Shown one piece after another: positions 1 to 5,623 of a stretch of DNA of 7,943 nucleotides (the first letter of the stretch is position 1; each line of letters begins with the position of its first letter). The notes under the pieces were generated by a model, which made no database searches, was not told where the DNA came from, and worked only from the letters and a program-made list of their open reading frames with translations. The stretch covers positions 1-7,943 of the forward strand of contig NHIU01000022.1 of the NCBI GenBank assembly GCA_002169755.1. The letters run 5' to 3'. Source of the DNA: Candidatus Pelagibacter sp. TMED197. Its GTDB lineage: Bacteria > Pseudomonadota > Alphaproteobacteria > Pelagibacterales > Pelagibacteraceae. Both the position numbers and the translations under genes were made by a program.

Positions 1-26
1 ACGCTCTACCACTGAGCTATGCCCGC
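1..26 (-). tRNA. tRNA, probably tRNA-Gly, 5' part only (runs off the left edge)
   Basis: Read on the minus strand from position 26, the sequence gives a 7-nt acceptor strand (GCGGGCA), TA at positions 8-9, a D-stem of GCTC paired with GAGC around the loop AGTGGTA, and the first base of the anticodon stem. The D-arm is canonical. The anticodon, T-arm and 3' end lie outside the window, so the identity is inferred: a GCGGG acceptor strand with this short D-loop is typical of bacterial tRNA-Gly. The tRNA class is secure; the amino acid is less so. Confidence 0.85.
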
Positions 27-37
27 AAAATATAACA

Positions 38-67
38 AGTATATTATAATAATTTGAATACGGTCAA
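38..67 (-). promoter_or_regulatory. sigma-70-type promoter for the tRNA
   Basis: On the minus strand there is a -35 box TTGACC (67-62), an 18-nt spacer and a -10 box TATACT (43-38). Each box matches the consensus at 5 of 6 positions. The -10 box ends 11 nt before the tRNA 5' end at 26, so transcription would start just ahead of the mature tRNA. A perfect TATAAT also lies at 48-43, but its spacing to TTGACC is only 13 nt, so I prefer TATACT. No experimental support. Confidence 0.6.
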
Positions 68-120
68 CCTTAATAAATTGTCACTATTCATAGACGATTT
101 TTTCGATTAATATTCATTAT

Positions 121-738
121 ATGAAAAATTTTCCTGATAAAATTCCGGTTTTTCCGTTAAGTGGAGTAATCTATTTTCCTAAAACCAACCTTCCGTTGAA
201 TATATTTGAAGAAAGATATGTAAATTTAGTTAATGATGTTTTTAATAAGGACAAATTGATGGGGATGATTCAATCTAAAAGAAAAGAAGGAGATGTTTTT
301 AATGTTGGGTGTTTGGGTAAAATTAGTGATTTTCAAAAACTTAAAGATGGTAAAATTTTAATCAATCTAACAGGAATTACTAGATTTGAAATTTTGACAG
401 AAATTAAAAGTTCTAAATTATATAGAGAATTTAAAGTTGATTATAGTAAATTTGATCTGGATTTAAATCCTATATCACAAAAAATTAATACTGAAATTTT
501 AATGAAAAAAGCTCAGACTTTTTTGAATAAAAATGGCCTTTTACTAAATTGGAATGAATTTGATAAATTAAAAGAAACTCAGAAAGTCGATACTTTAGCA
601 ATGATAGCTCCGATTACTAATGAGGAAAAACAAAAGCTTTTAGAGTCTGTTTCATTTGAAGAGAAAATAAAGTCTTTAGAGGATATAATAAATTTTTACT
701 TGCATGAAGTCGAATTCAATAACGATACTTTGCAATAA
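121..738 (+). CDS. Stand-alone Lon N-terminal (LAN/PUA-like) domain protein
   Basis: A 205-residue protein of the family annotated as 'LON peptidase substrate-binding domain-containing protein' (COG2802). It carries only the N-terminal domain of Lon, with no AAA+ ATPase and no Ser-Lys protease domain, so it should not be a protease. The diagnostic part is residues 8-35: I-P-V-F-P-L near the start, then L-P-L-N-I-F-E-E-R-Y, which is the family signature. The segment around 45-95 (M-G-M-I, then G-C-L-G-K-I, then a G-[KR]-x-L-I-N-L-x-G-x-x-R-F pattern) matches the rest of the domain. The remaining ~100 residues form a charged, probably helical tail. The cellular role is not established; adaptor or substrate-binding roles are only proposed by analogy with Lon. 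The ATG at 121 has no clear Shine-Dalgarno sequence. The gene is convergent with rho; its stop lies 6 nt from rho's stop. Homologue recognition is confident, function is not. Confidence 0.88.
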   Translation: MKNFPDKIPVFPLSGVIYFPKTNLPLNIFEERYVNLVNDVFNKDKLMGMIQSKRKEGDVFNVGCLGKISDFQKLKDGKILINLTGITRFEILTEIKSSKLYREFKVDYSKFDLDLNPISQKINTEILMKKAQTFLNKNGLLLNWNEFDKLKETQKVDTLAMIAPITNEEKQKLLESVSFEEKIKSLEDIINFYLHEVEFNNDTLQ

Positions 739-744
739 GATATA

Positions 745-2019
745 TTAATTTGAAGACTTGTTCATAGAGTCAAAAAAGTCAGCGTTATTTTTCGTATTTT
801 TTAGTTTTGAAATCAAAAACTCTATTCCATCCATAGTTCCCATGGGACTTATAATCCTTCTTAAAACGTTCATTTTTGATAAATCATCTTTTTCGAAGAG
901 CAATTCTTCTCTTCGAGTTCCTGATCTAGTTATATCTAGAGCAGGATAAATTCTTTTATCTGCAACTTTTCTATCAAGAATAAGTTCTGAATTTCCTGTT
1001 CCTTTAAATTCTTCAAATATTACTTCGTCCATTCTGCTTCCAGTATCTATCAGTGCAGTAGAAATAATTGTTAAAGATCCACCCTCCTCTACATTTCTTG
1101 CAGCTCCAAAAAATCTTTTTGGTCGTTGAAGAGCATTTGCATCCACCCCTCCAGTTAATACCTTGCCTGAGCTCGGTATCACCGCATTATATGCCCTGCC
1201 TAATCTAGTAATTGAGTCTAAAAGTATTACAACATCTTTTTTATGTTCAACTAATCTTTTAGCTTTTTCTATCACCATTTCAGCTACTGCAACGTGCCTG
1301 GAAGCTGGTTCATCAAAAGTTGAGGCAACAACTTCTCCTTTAACAGATCTTTGCATATCAGTAACTTCTTCAGGTCTTTCATCAATTAATAAAACCATTA
1401 AATAACATTCAGGGTGATTTGCTGTAATTGATTGAGCAATATTCTGTAAGATAATCGTTTTTCCTGCTCTTGGTGGAGATACAATTAAAGATCTTTGTCC
1501 TTTTCCAATAGGACTTACTAAATCTATTAGTCTAGCGGTGTTATCTGGTTTTTTTTCAACTTTAGTAGTCTCAACTTCTAATTTAATTCTTTCATTGGGA
1601 TATAAAGGAGTTAAATTGTCAAAAGCGATTTTATTTTTACCTTTTTCAGGATCATCAAAATTAATTTTATTTACTTTTAACAAAGCAAAATATCGTTCAG
1701 CATCTTTTGGGCCTCGAATTTCACCTTCGACTGAATCACCGGTTCTTAGTCCAAATCTTCTAATTTGACTTGGGCTAACATAAATATCATCTGGTCCAGG
1801 TAAATAATTTGACTCTATTGCTCGTAAGAAACCAAAACCATCTTGTAATACCTCCAACACCCCTGTTGCTGTTATTTGTTCATTTTTTTCTGCTAATTTT
1901 TTTAAAATCGCAAATAATATTTCTTGTTTTCTTAAAGTACTTGGGTTTTCAATACCAAGTTTTTCAGCTTCACTAATAAGTTCTGCAGGATTTTTTTGCT
2001 TTAACTGTTGTAAATTCAT
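745..2019 (-). CDS. rho: Transcription termination factor Rho
   Basis: Hexameric RNA-dependent ATPase/helicase that terminates transcription by translocating along nascent RNA. At 424 residues it is full length for a compact Rho. An N-terminal helical Rho_N domain (about 3-45) is followed by the cold-shock-like primary RNA-binding domain (about 51-118, with G-F-G-F-L-R and [13 protein letters not shown]). The RecA-like motor domain has Walker A P-P-R-A-G-K-T (182-188), the [10 protein letters not shown] segment (213-222), Walker B V-V-I-L-L-D-S (263-269), the Q-loop [11 protein letters not shown] (287-297) and [11 protein letters not shown] (350-360). All expected motor motifs are intact and no extra RNA-binding insertion is seen. 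It is the last gene of the hemE-hemH-hemJ-rho run, 68 nt beyond the hemJ stop, and may also have its own promoter. No leader peptide or attenuator is evident. Confidence 0.99.
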   Translation of the reverse strand: MNLQQLKQKNPAELISEAEKLGIENPSTLRKQEILFAILKKLAEKNEQITATGVLEVLQDGFGFLRAIESNYLPGPDDIYVSPSQIRRFGLRTGDSVEGEIRGPKDAERYFALLKVNKINFDDPEKGKNKIAFDNLTPLYPNERIKLEVETTKVEKKPDNTARLIDLVSPIGKGQRSLIVSPPRAGKTIILQNIAQSITANHPECYLMVLLIDERPEEVTDMQRSVKGEVVASTFDEPASRHVAVAEMVIEKAKRLVEHKKDVVILLDSITRLGRAYNAVIPSSGKVLTGGVDANALQRPKRFFGAARNVEEGGSLTIISTALIDTGSRMDEVIFEEFKGTGNSELILDRKVADKRIYPALDITRSGTRREELLFEKDDLSKMNVLRRIISPMGTMDGIEFLISKLKNTKNNADFFDSMNKSSN

Positions 2020-2041
2020 GTGATTGTTATTTAAGGAAAGT

Positions 2042-2075
2042 ATTATAAATATATGTTTTTTTAAAAGAATTTCAA
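2042..2075 (-). promoter_or_regulatory. Candidate rho promoter between hemJ and rho
   Basis: In the hemJ-rho gap the minus strand has TTGAAA (2075-2070) as a possible -35 box, then TATATT (2053-2048) at a 16-nt spacing and a perfect TATAAT (2047-2042) just after it. Either hexamer could act as the -10 box, placing the start roughly 15-25 nt before the rho ATG. In DNA this AT-rich such matches are common, so this is a suggestion that rho may be transcribed independently of the haem genes. No clear Shine-Dalgarno sequence precedes the rho ATG. Confidence 0.35.
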
Positions 2076-2085
2076 CCCCTTTTAA

Positions 2086-2517
2086 TTATAATGGTTTAAA
2101 AATTACAGTAAATATTACAACAATTAGTATAATCGTCGGAATTTCATTGTAAATTCTGAAAAATTTAGAAGTTTTTTGATTATTATCAACTGCAAAATCA
2201 TTAAGATATTTGCCTAACGAAAAATGATAGTAGGTAAGTATAACAACAGAAACAGTTTTTACTTGCATCCACAATTCTGAAAAAGTTTGTAAACCTAGGC
2301 TATGAATAAGCAAAATACCAAAAAGCCAGGACAGCAACATAGCCGGCATCATAATATAATTGTAGAGTTTTCTTTCCATTTTTTTAAACACTTCTTTTTG
2401 AGAGTCGTGGTCTGCTTCAGAATGATAGACAAAAATTCTTGGTAAGTATAAAAGTCCTGCCATCCATGATATTACAGAAATTAAATGCAACGATTTAAAT
2501 AGTAAATACAAATTCAT
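2086..2517 (-). CDS. hemJ: Protoporphyrinogen IX oxidase HemJ (UPF0093 membrane protein)
   Basis: Membrane haem enzyme that converts protoporphyrinogen IX to protoporphyrin IX, the step just before ferrochelatase. From the chosen start it has 143 residues, the usual size. Four hydrophobic segments are visible at about 5-24, 52-73, 84-101 and 124-141. The family signature H-x-I-S-V-I-S-W-M-A-G-L-L-Y-L-P-R-[IL]-F-V-Y-H spans about 11-32, including both conserved histidines. W-M-Q-V-K (about 83-87) and F-R-I-Y-N-E-I-P-T near the C-terminus are also typical. The frame is open to an ATG at 2553, but that would add 12 residues overlapping the end of hemH. The family normally begins with a short M-x-x-Y-L-W/L-x-K-x-L-H stretch, so I choose the ATG at 2517, 7 nt after the hemH stop. 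It is directly preceded by hemH, so the two last haem steps before metalation are co-expressed. Confidence 0.95.
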   Translation of the reverse strand: MNLYLLFKSLHLISVISWMAGLLYLPRIFVYHSEADHDSQKEVFKKMERKLYNYIMMPAMLLSWLFGILLIHSLGLQTFSELWMQVKTVSVVILTYYHFSLGKYLNDFAVDNNQKTSKFFRIYNEIPTIILIVVIFTVIFKPL

Positions 2518-2524
2518 ATTTAAT

Positions 2525-3517
2525 TTATAAATATTTAGTAACCAGTTTTTCAAACAGTTTTATGTGGTCTGGTTGAGCATTTAAGCAGGGAATTAAGTCA
2601 AAGTTTTTTCCTCCTTTTTTTAGGAAGCTTTCTCGTCCTTGCATGTTTATCTCCTCCAATGTTTCAACGCAGTCAGAAACAAAACCAGGACAAATAACTA
2701 ATAAATTTTTTATCCCTTTATCAGGCAGGCTCTCTATAGTTTTATCTGTATAAGGAGTTAACCACTCTTGAGGTCCAAATCTAGACTGGAAAGTAGTTTG
2801 AATTTCAATTTTGCTAAATTTTTCTTTCATTAGTCTAGTAGTTTTTTGGCAATAGCATTGATAGGGATCGCCTTTATCAAAATAAGATTTTGGAATGCCG
2901 TGGTAAGAAGATAGTATTAAATCTGGCTTCCAGTTAATTTCCTTAATCTTATTTTCAATGCTGTTAATTAATGCATCGATATACATAGGCTCGCTCTCAT
3001 AATGAGGGATAATTTGCAAACTTGGTTGCCATCTCATCCCCATCAAAGATCTGTAAACTTCGTCACATACAGTTGCTGTTGTTGCTGCTGCATACTGAGG
3101 GTATAAAGGCAAAATTACTATATTTTCGCATCCGCTTTCCTTCAACTTGTAGAGTTTTGATTTTATACTTGGATTACCATATCTCATTGCAAAATCGACA
3201 AAAACTTTTTTGTTTGAAATGTTATTATTAAGTTTGGTAGCCTGCATTTTGGTAAAATATAATAAAGGTGACTCGTTCGTATCCTTCCGCCAAATCTTTT
3301 TATACGCATGGGCTGTTTTAGAAGGTCTAAAGGTTAAAATGAATATATTTAAAATAATTTGCCATAATATTGGATTTACTTCTATGACTCTTCTATCAGA
3401 TAAAAATTCCTTTAGATATTTTCTTATGTCCCACCAACTTGTAGAGTCGGGGGTTCCTAAGTTGACAAGTAAAATTCCAGTTTTACCGTATTTTATATTT
3501 GGGTGGTCTCTATTCAT
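2525..3517 (-). CDS. hemH: Ferrochelatase HemH
   Basis: Inserts Fe2+ into protoporphyrin IX to give protohaem, the last step of haem b synthesis, usually at the membrane surface. The 330 residues match bacterial family length. The N-terminal signature L-V-N-L-G-T-P-D-S is at 17-25 and L-P-L-Y-P-Q-Y-A at 136-143. The active-site S-Y-H-G-I-P is at 204-209 (His206), and C-P-G-F-V-S-D-C-V-E-T-L-E-E-I at 276-290, with Glu285 matching the conserved catalytic glutamate. Cysteines occur at 150, 221, 223, 276, 283 and 311. Some bacterial ferrochelatases, including that of Caulobacter, bind a [2Fe-2S] cluster; whether these residues do so here cannot be decided from sequence alone. Its ATG overlaps the hemE TGA by 4 nt (ATGA), indicating translational coupling. 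Confidence 0.98.
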   Translation of the reverse strand: MNRDHPNIKYGKTGILLVNLGTPDSTSWWDIRKYLKEFLSDRRVIEVNPILWQIILNIFILTFRPSKTAHAYKKIWRKDTNESPLLYFTKMQATKLNNNISNKKVFVDFAMRYGNPSIKSKLYKLKESGCENIVILPLYPQYAAATTATVCDEVYRSLMGMRWQPSLQIIPHYESEPMYIDALINSIENKIKEINWKPDLILSSYHGIPKSYFDKGDPYQCYCQKTTRLMKEKFSKIEIQTTFQSRFGPQEWLTPYTDKTIESLPDKGIKNLLVICPGFVSDCVETLEEINMQGRESFLKKGGKNFDLIPCLNAQPDHIKLFEKLVTKYL

Positions 3518-4524
3518 TTATGATCTCTATAAAATTTTATTAATTTACTTACTTTATCAGGTTCTGTTTCAGGAAGTAAGCCATGGCCTAAATTAAAAAT
3601 ATATGGAATGTCTTTAAAGATTTTTATATATTTTGATGCTTCATTTAACATTTCTTTTTCTGATTTTAATAAAAATTTTGGATCGAGACCACCTTGCAAT
3701 ACTACGTTTTTTAAATGTTTTTTTGCCCACTGAGCTTCTAGCTCATAATCTATGTTTAATCCATCTGGTTTAACTAATTTATTGAATATTTCATAATTTT
3801 TTCTTAATCCCTTTGGGAAGCAAATATTGGGGATTTTTTTATATTTACAAAATTCAATTATTTTTGCATTTGGAATAAAACAGTATTCACTTATGTTGTC
3901 TGAGGGTATTAGTCCTGCCCATGAATCAAAAATTTGCACGACATCTGCTCCTGCATTTATTTGATTTTCTAAATGTATACATAAATATTTTATTAATTTA
4001 TTTTTAATTAATTCTATTTTAGATTTCTCTTTTATTAATTGATTAAAATTAAGTTTATTTTTATTTTTCTTAAGACCCAACATATAAACCATAAGTGTCC
4101 ATGGGGCTCCAATGAAAGATATAAGAGATTTTTTATTATCGAGCGCCTTTCTTGTTTTTTCAATTGCTTTATAGATAGGATTAAGTCTTTTTCTAAAATC
4201 TATTTCGTTATTGTCTTGGAATTTTTCGATTTTAAAATCGCTTAATTCAGGACCACGGTCTTTAATAAATTTTATTTCTTGTCCAAGAGCATATGGAACC
4301 ATTAAAATATCTGAAAAAATGATAGCTGAGTCGACATCAAAACGCTTAACAGGTTGTAGTGTAATTTTTGAACTTAAATCACTGTCTAAACAAAGTTTAA
4401 CAAAATCTTGATTTTGTGATCTTATTTCTCTGAACTCAGGTAAATATCTTCCAGCTTGTCGCATAAACCATATGGCTTTACAAGATGAGTTTTTTTCGAT
4501 TAAAATTTTGTGTAAAGGATTCAT
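3514..4524 (-). CDS. hemE: Uroporphyrinogen decarboxylase HemE
   Basis: Decarboxylates the four acetate side chains of uroporphyrinogen III to give coproporphyrinogen III, in the cytosol. The 336 residues match family length (about 340-355). The diagnostic N-terminal motif I-W-F-M-R-Q-A-G-R-Y-L-P-E-F-R is at 18-32, with the two substrate-carboxylate-binding arginines of R-Q-A-G-R. F-S-D-I-L (70-74) holds the conserved active-site aspartate (Asp72). G-A-P-W-T-L (139-144), F-D-S-W-A-G (199-204) and N-L-G-H-G (311-315, conserved His314) are all present. The ATG at 4524 places the R-Q-A-G-R motif at the normal distance from the N-terminus. It is the first gene of the minus-strand operon and borders the 277-bp spacer opposite ppsR. 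In Caulobacter and Rickettsia this gene flanks the chromosomal origin. Confidence 0.98.
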   Translation of the reverse strand: MNPLHKILIEKNSSCKAIWFMRQAGRYLPEFREIRSQNQDFVKLCLDSDLSSKITLQPVKRFDVDSAIIFSDILMVPYALGQEIKFIKDRGPELSDFKIEKFQDNNEIDFRKRLNPIYKAIEKTRKALDNKKSLISFIGAPWTLMVYMLGLKKNKNKLNFNQLIKEKSKIELIKNKLIKYLCIHLENQINAGADVVQIFDSWAGLIPSDNISEYCFIPNAKIIEFCKYKKIPNICFPKGLRKNYEIFNKLVKPDGLNIDYELEAQWAKKHLKNVVLQGGLDPKFLLKSEKEMLNEASKYIKIFKDIPYIFNLGHGLLPETEPDKVSKLIKFYRDHK

Positions 4525-4557
4525 AAATACATATAATTTAATTATTTTACTTTAGAA

Positions 4558-4586
4558 TTACTAGTAGGATTTGTTATTTACTAGTA
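4558..4586. repeat. Two TTACTAGTA repeats 20 bp apart with a palindromic core
   Basis: The 9-mer TTACTAGTA occurs at 4558-4566 and 4578-4586. Its 8-bp core TACTAGTA is a perfect palindrome. The exact 20-bp period, about two helical turns, would put two dimeric regulators on the same face of the DNA. The distal copy overlaps a minus-strand TATACT (4588-4583) that could be a hemE -10 box, about 60 bp before the hemE ATG. Binding partner unknown. Confidence 0.6.
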
Positions 4587-4592
4587 TAATTA

Positions 4593-4611
4593 TTTATACA
4601 TGTTTTATACA
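4593..4611 (+). repeat. Two TTTATACA direct repeats 11 bp apart
   Basis: TTTATACA occurs at 4593-4600 and again at 4604-4611, one helical turn apart. The TTATACA part agrees with the first seven positions of the relaxed DnaA box TTATNCACA, but the last two bases differ in both copies (TG and GC). They are therefore weak DnaA-box candidates or a paired site for another protein. Confidence 0.45.
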
Positions 4612-4674
4612 GCAGTTATTTAATAAATTATCAAGTTTAGGCTCAAAAAATCTCTAGTTTATTAAAAATATAAA

Positions 4675-4687
4675 CAATGGTTTGATT
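4675..4687 (-). promoter_or_regulatory. IHF-consensus match in the candidate origin
   Basis: CAATGGTTTGATT is a full match to YAANNNNTTGATW, the reverse complement of the IHF consensus WATCAANNNNTTR. IHF bends DNA at bacterial origins, and an IHF site is known in Caulobacter Cori. It sits between the TTTATACA pair and the AATGTTA repeats, where a bend would make sense. By rough estimate from base composition, such a match would arise by chance in about one in ten spacers of this size. Confidence 0.4.
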
Positions 4688-4690
4688 ATA

Positions 4691-4739
4691 ATATTAACAA
4701 TTAATAAAATGTTAGAATAATGTTAATAAATGTTAATTA
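4691..4739. repeat. Helically phased AATGTTA repeats and TATTAACA elements (DnaA-box-like cluster)
   Basis: AATGTTA occurs at 4708-4714, 4719-4725 and 4729-4735, with periods of 11 and 10 bp. The second copy forms TGTTAATAA (4721-4729), whose complement TTATTAACA matches TTATCCACA at 7 of 9 positions. The third forms TGTTAATTA (4731-4739). The octamer TATTAACA also appears on the plus strand at 4692-4699 and again outside this cluster at 4789-4796, just before the ppsR start. Phased short repeats beside an A/T-only stretch resemble DnaA arrays, but the owner protein is unproven. Confidence 0.5.
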
Positions 4740-4740
4740 C

Positions 4741-4770
4741 TTTTTTTTAATTTTATTAATAATGAATAAA
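4741..4770. other. Extreme A/T stretch, candidate DNA unwinding element
   Basis: Only one of these 30 bases is G or C. The segment starts with eight T residues and lies immediately beside the phased AATGTTA repeats, the usual position of an unwinding element relative to an initiator array. Given the overall A/T bias of this DNA, the call rests more on position than on composition. Confidence 0.4.
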
Positions 4771-4778
4771 ACATGTTT
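4769..4778. repeat. Perfect 10-bp palindrome AAACATGTTT upstream of ppsR
   Basis: AAACATGTTT is a perfect inverted repeat centred about 28 bp before the ppsR ATG. The flanks nearly extend it: AATAAA on the left and TTATT on the right would give a 16-bp palindrome if one A were removed. Its right part ACATGTTT also occurs at 4598-4605, between the two TTTATACA repeats. It is a plausible operator for ppsR or a structural element of the origin. Confidence 0.35.
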
Positions 4779-4801
4779 ATTAGAAAACTATTAACAGAGA
4801 T

Positions 4802-5623
4802 ATGAACGAAAAATACAATGTATATCTAGTATCAGATTCCACAGGAGAAACTTTAGATAGAATTTTTCTATCTTTAAAATCTCAATTTGCCAATTTTAAC
4901 TATGACAAAAAAGAGTTTGTTTTTATAAGAACGGAGCAACAAATCGACAAGATCATTAGAGAGTGTTCAAAAGTTAAAAATTCAATAATTTTATATACCA
5001 TTGTAGAAACTAAACTTGCAAAGTACATTTCTAATAAAAGCGAACAAAATCAAGTACCTTGCTTTGGCATTTTAGGAAATCTGATACTTAGTTTTTCTAA
5101 ACTTTTAAACCAAAAAGCAATACACAAGCCTAGCGCTCAACATGTTTTGGATGAAGATTATTACAAAAGGATTGAAGCAATTCAATTTACCATGTCCCAT
5201 GATGATGGCAAAAAGTTAGATGATATTGAAAATGCAGATATTGTTCTCCTTGGAGTAAGCAGAACTAGCAAGACGCCCACGTCTATTTATCTAGCTAATA
5301 GAGGTTACAAAACAATAAACATTCCATTAGTTTTGGATCATGCAATCCCAGAAGTAATAAAACTAAAAAATAAAAAAACTAGTGTAATTGGACTTTTTGC
5401 AGATCCTGAAAGACTGGCTGATATAAGAAGAAATAGAGTGGCGATAATGAGAGAAAATAATGTCACAAAATATACTGACGTAAAAGCTATTAGAGACGAG
5501 GTAACTAAATCTAAAGAACTTTTTAAAAAAAATAATTGGCCCACAATTGATGTAACCCGAAAGTCAGTAGAAGAAACTGCTGCATCAATTTTAAAAATCT
5601 ATGAGATACAAAAAAACAGATGA
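4802..5623 (+). CDS. ppsR: Pyruvate,phosphate dikinase / PEP synthase regulatory protein (DUF299)
   Basis: Bifunctional regulator that phosphorylates a threonine of its target with ADP to inactivate it and removes the phosphate with inorganic phosphate to reactivate it. It thereby controls pyruvate to PEP conversion. The 273 residues match family length. S-D-S-T-G-E-T (11-17) is the N-terminal signature. The ADP-binding P-loop G-V-S-R-T-S-K-T (151-158) is intact and is followed by P-T-S-I-Y-L-A-N-R-G-Y-K. D-P-E-R-L (201-205) and V-T-R-K-S-V-E-E-T-A-A (251-261) are also typical. Whether the target is PPDK or PEP synthase cannot be told here; alphaproteobacterial members usually act on PPDK. 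This is the RP001-type gene that borders the origin in Rickettsia and Caulobacter. The ATG at 4802 has a weak upstream AGAGA, and one TATTAACA element ends 5 nt before it. It is the first gene of the plus-strand operon and overlaps maf by ATGA. Confidence 0.96.
   Translation: MNEKYNVYLVSDSTGETLDRIFLSLKSQFANFNYDKKEFVFIRTEQQIDKIIRECSKVKNSIILYTIVETKLAKYISNKSEQNQVPCFGILGNLILSFSKLLNQKAIHKPSAQHVLDEDYYKRIEAIQFTMSHDDGKKLDDIENADIVLLGVSRTSKTPTSIYLANRGYKTINIPLVLDHAIPEVIKLKNKKTSVIGLFADPERLADIRRNRVAIMRENNVTKYTDVKAIRDEVTKSKELFKKNNWPTIDVTRKSVEETAASILKIYEIQKNR

Larger units (their letters stand above)
4525..4801. other. oriC: Candidate chromosomal replication origin (hemE-ppsR intergenic region)
   Basis: Seen: a 277-bp gene-free spacer between divergent operons, 43 G/C bases by my count (15.5%). 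It contains two TACTAGTA palindromes 20 bp apart, two TTTATACA copies 11 bp apart, a match to the IHF consensus, three AATGTTA copies 10-11 bp apart, three TATTAACA octamers in both orientations, and a 30-bp stretch with one G/C base. Known: in Caulobacter crescentus (Cori) and Rickettsia prowazekii the origin lies between hemE and the RP001-type (DUF299) gene, with maf-aroE-coaE-dnaQ beyond. Inferred: this spacer is the origin. Against: no 9/9 TTATCCACA DnaA box was found, and the best candidate matches 7 of 9 (8 of 9 if position 5 is free). At least two divergent promoters must also lie here, so some elements may be operators. Confidence 0.6.

Noticed and set aside
27..120. Small gene or riboswitch between the tRNA and the LAN-domain gene
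   Set aside because: The 94 bp are explained by the tRNA promoter on the minus strand. No stable hairpin or known aptamer pattern was seen. A TTGTCA at 78-83 has no well-spaced -10 box for the plus strand.
758..1768. Plus-strand open frames opposite rho
   Set aside because: Low-complexity translations antisense to a fully conserved rho sequence, with no family resemblance and no start signals; shadows of rho.
3022..4411. Plus-strand open frames opposite hemH and hemE
   Set aside because: Antisense to well-conserved genes, no recognisable domain; explained by the A/T-rich code of the opposite strand.
4518..4522. GATTC (CcrM methylation motif GANTC) spanning the hemE start codon
   Set aside because: A single copy next to, not inside, the candidate origin; one 5-mer is expected by chance and shows nothing about cell-cycle methylation.
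4525..4801. CtrA-type sites (TTAA-N7-TTAA) as in Caulobacter Cori
   Set aside because: There are many TTAA tetramers, as expected at this A/T content, but none of the pairs I checked had the 7-nt spacing (3, 5 or 6 nt were seen). Caulobacter-like CtrA control is not supported.
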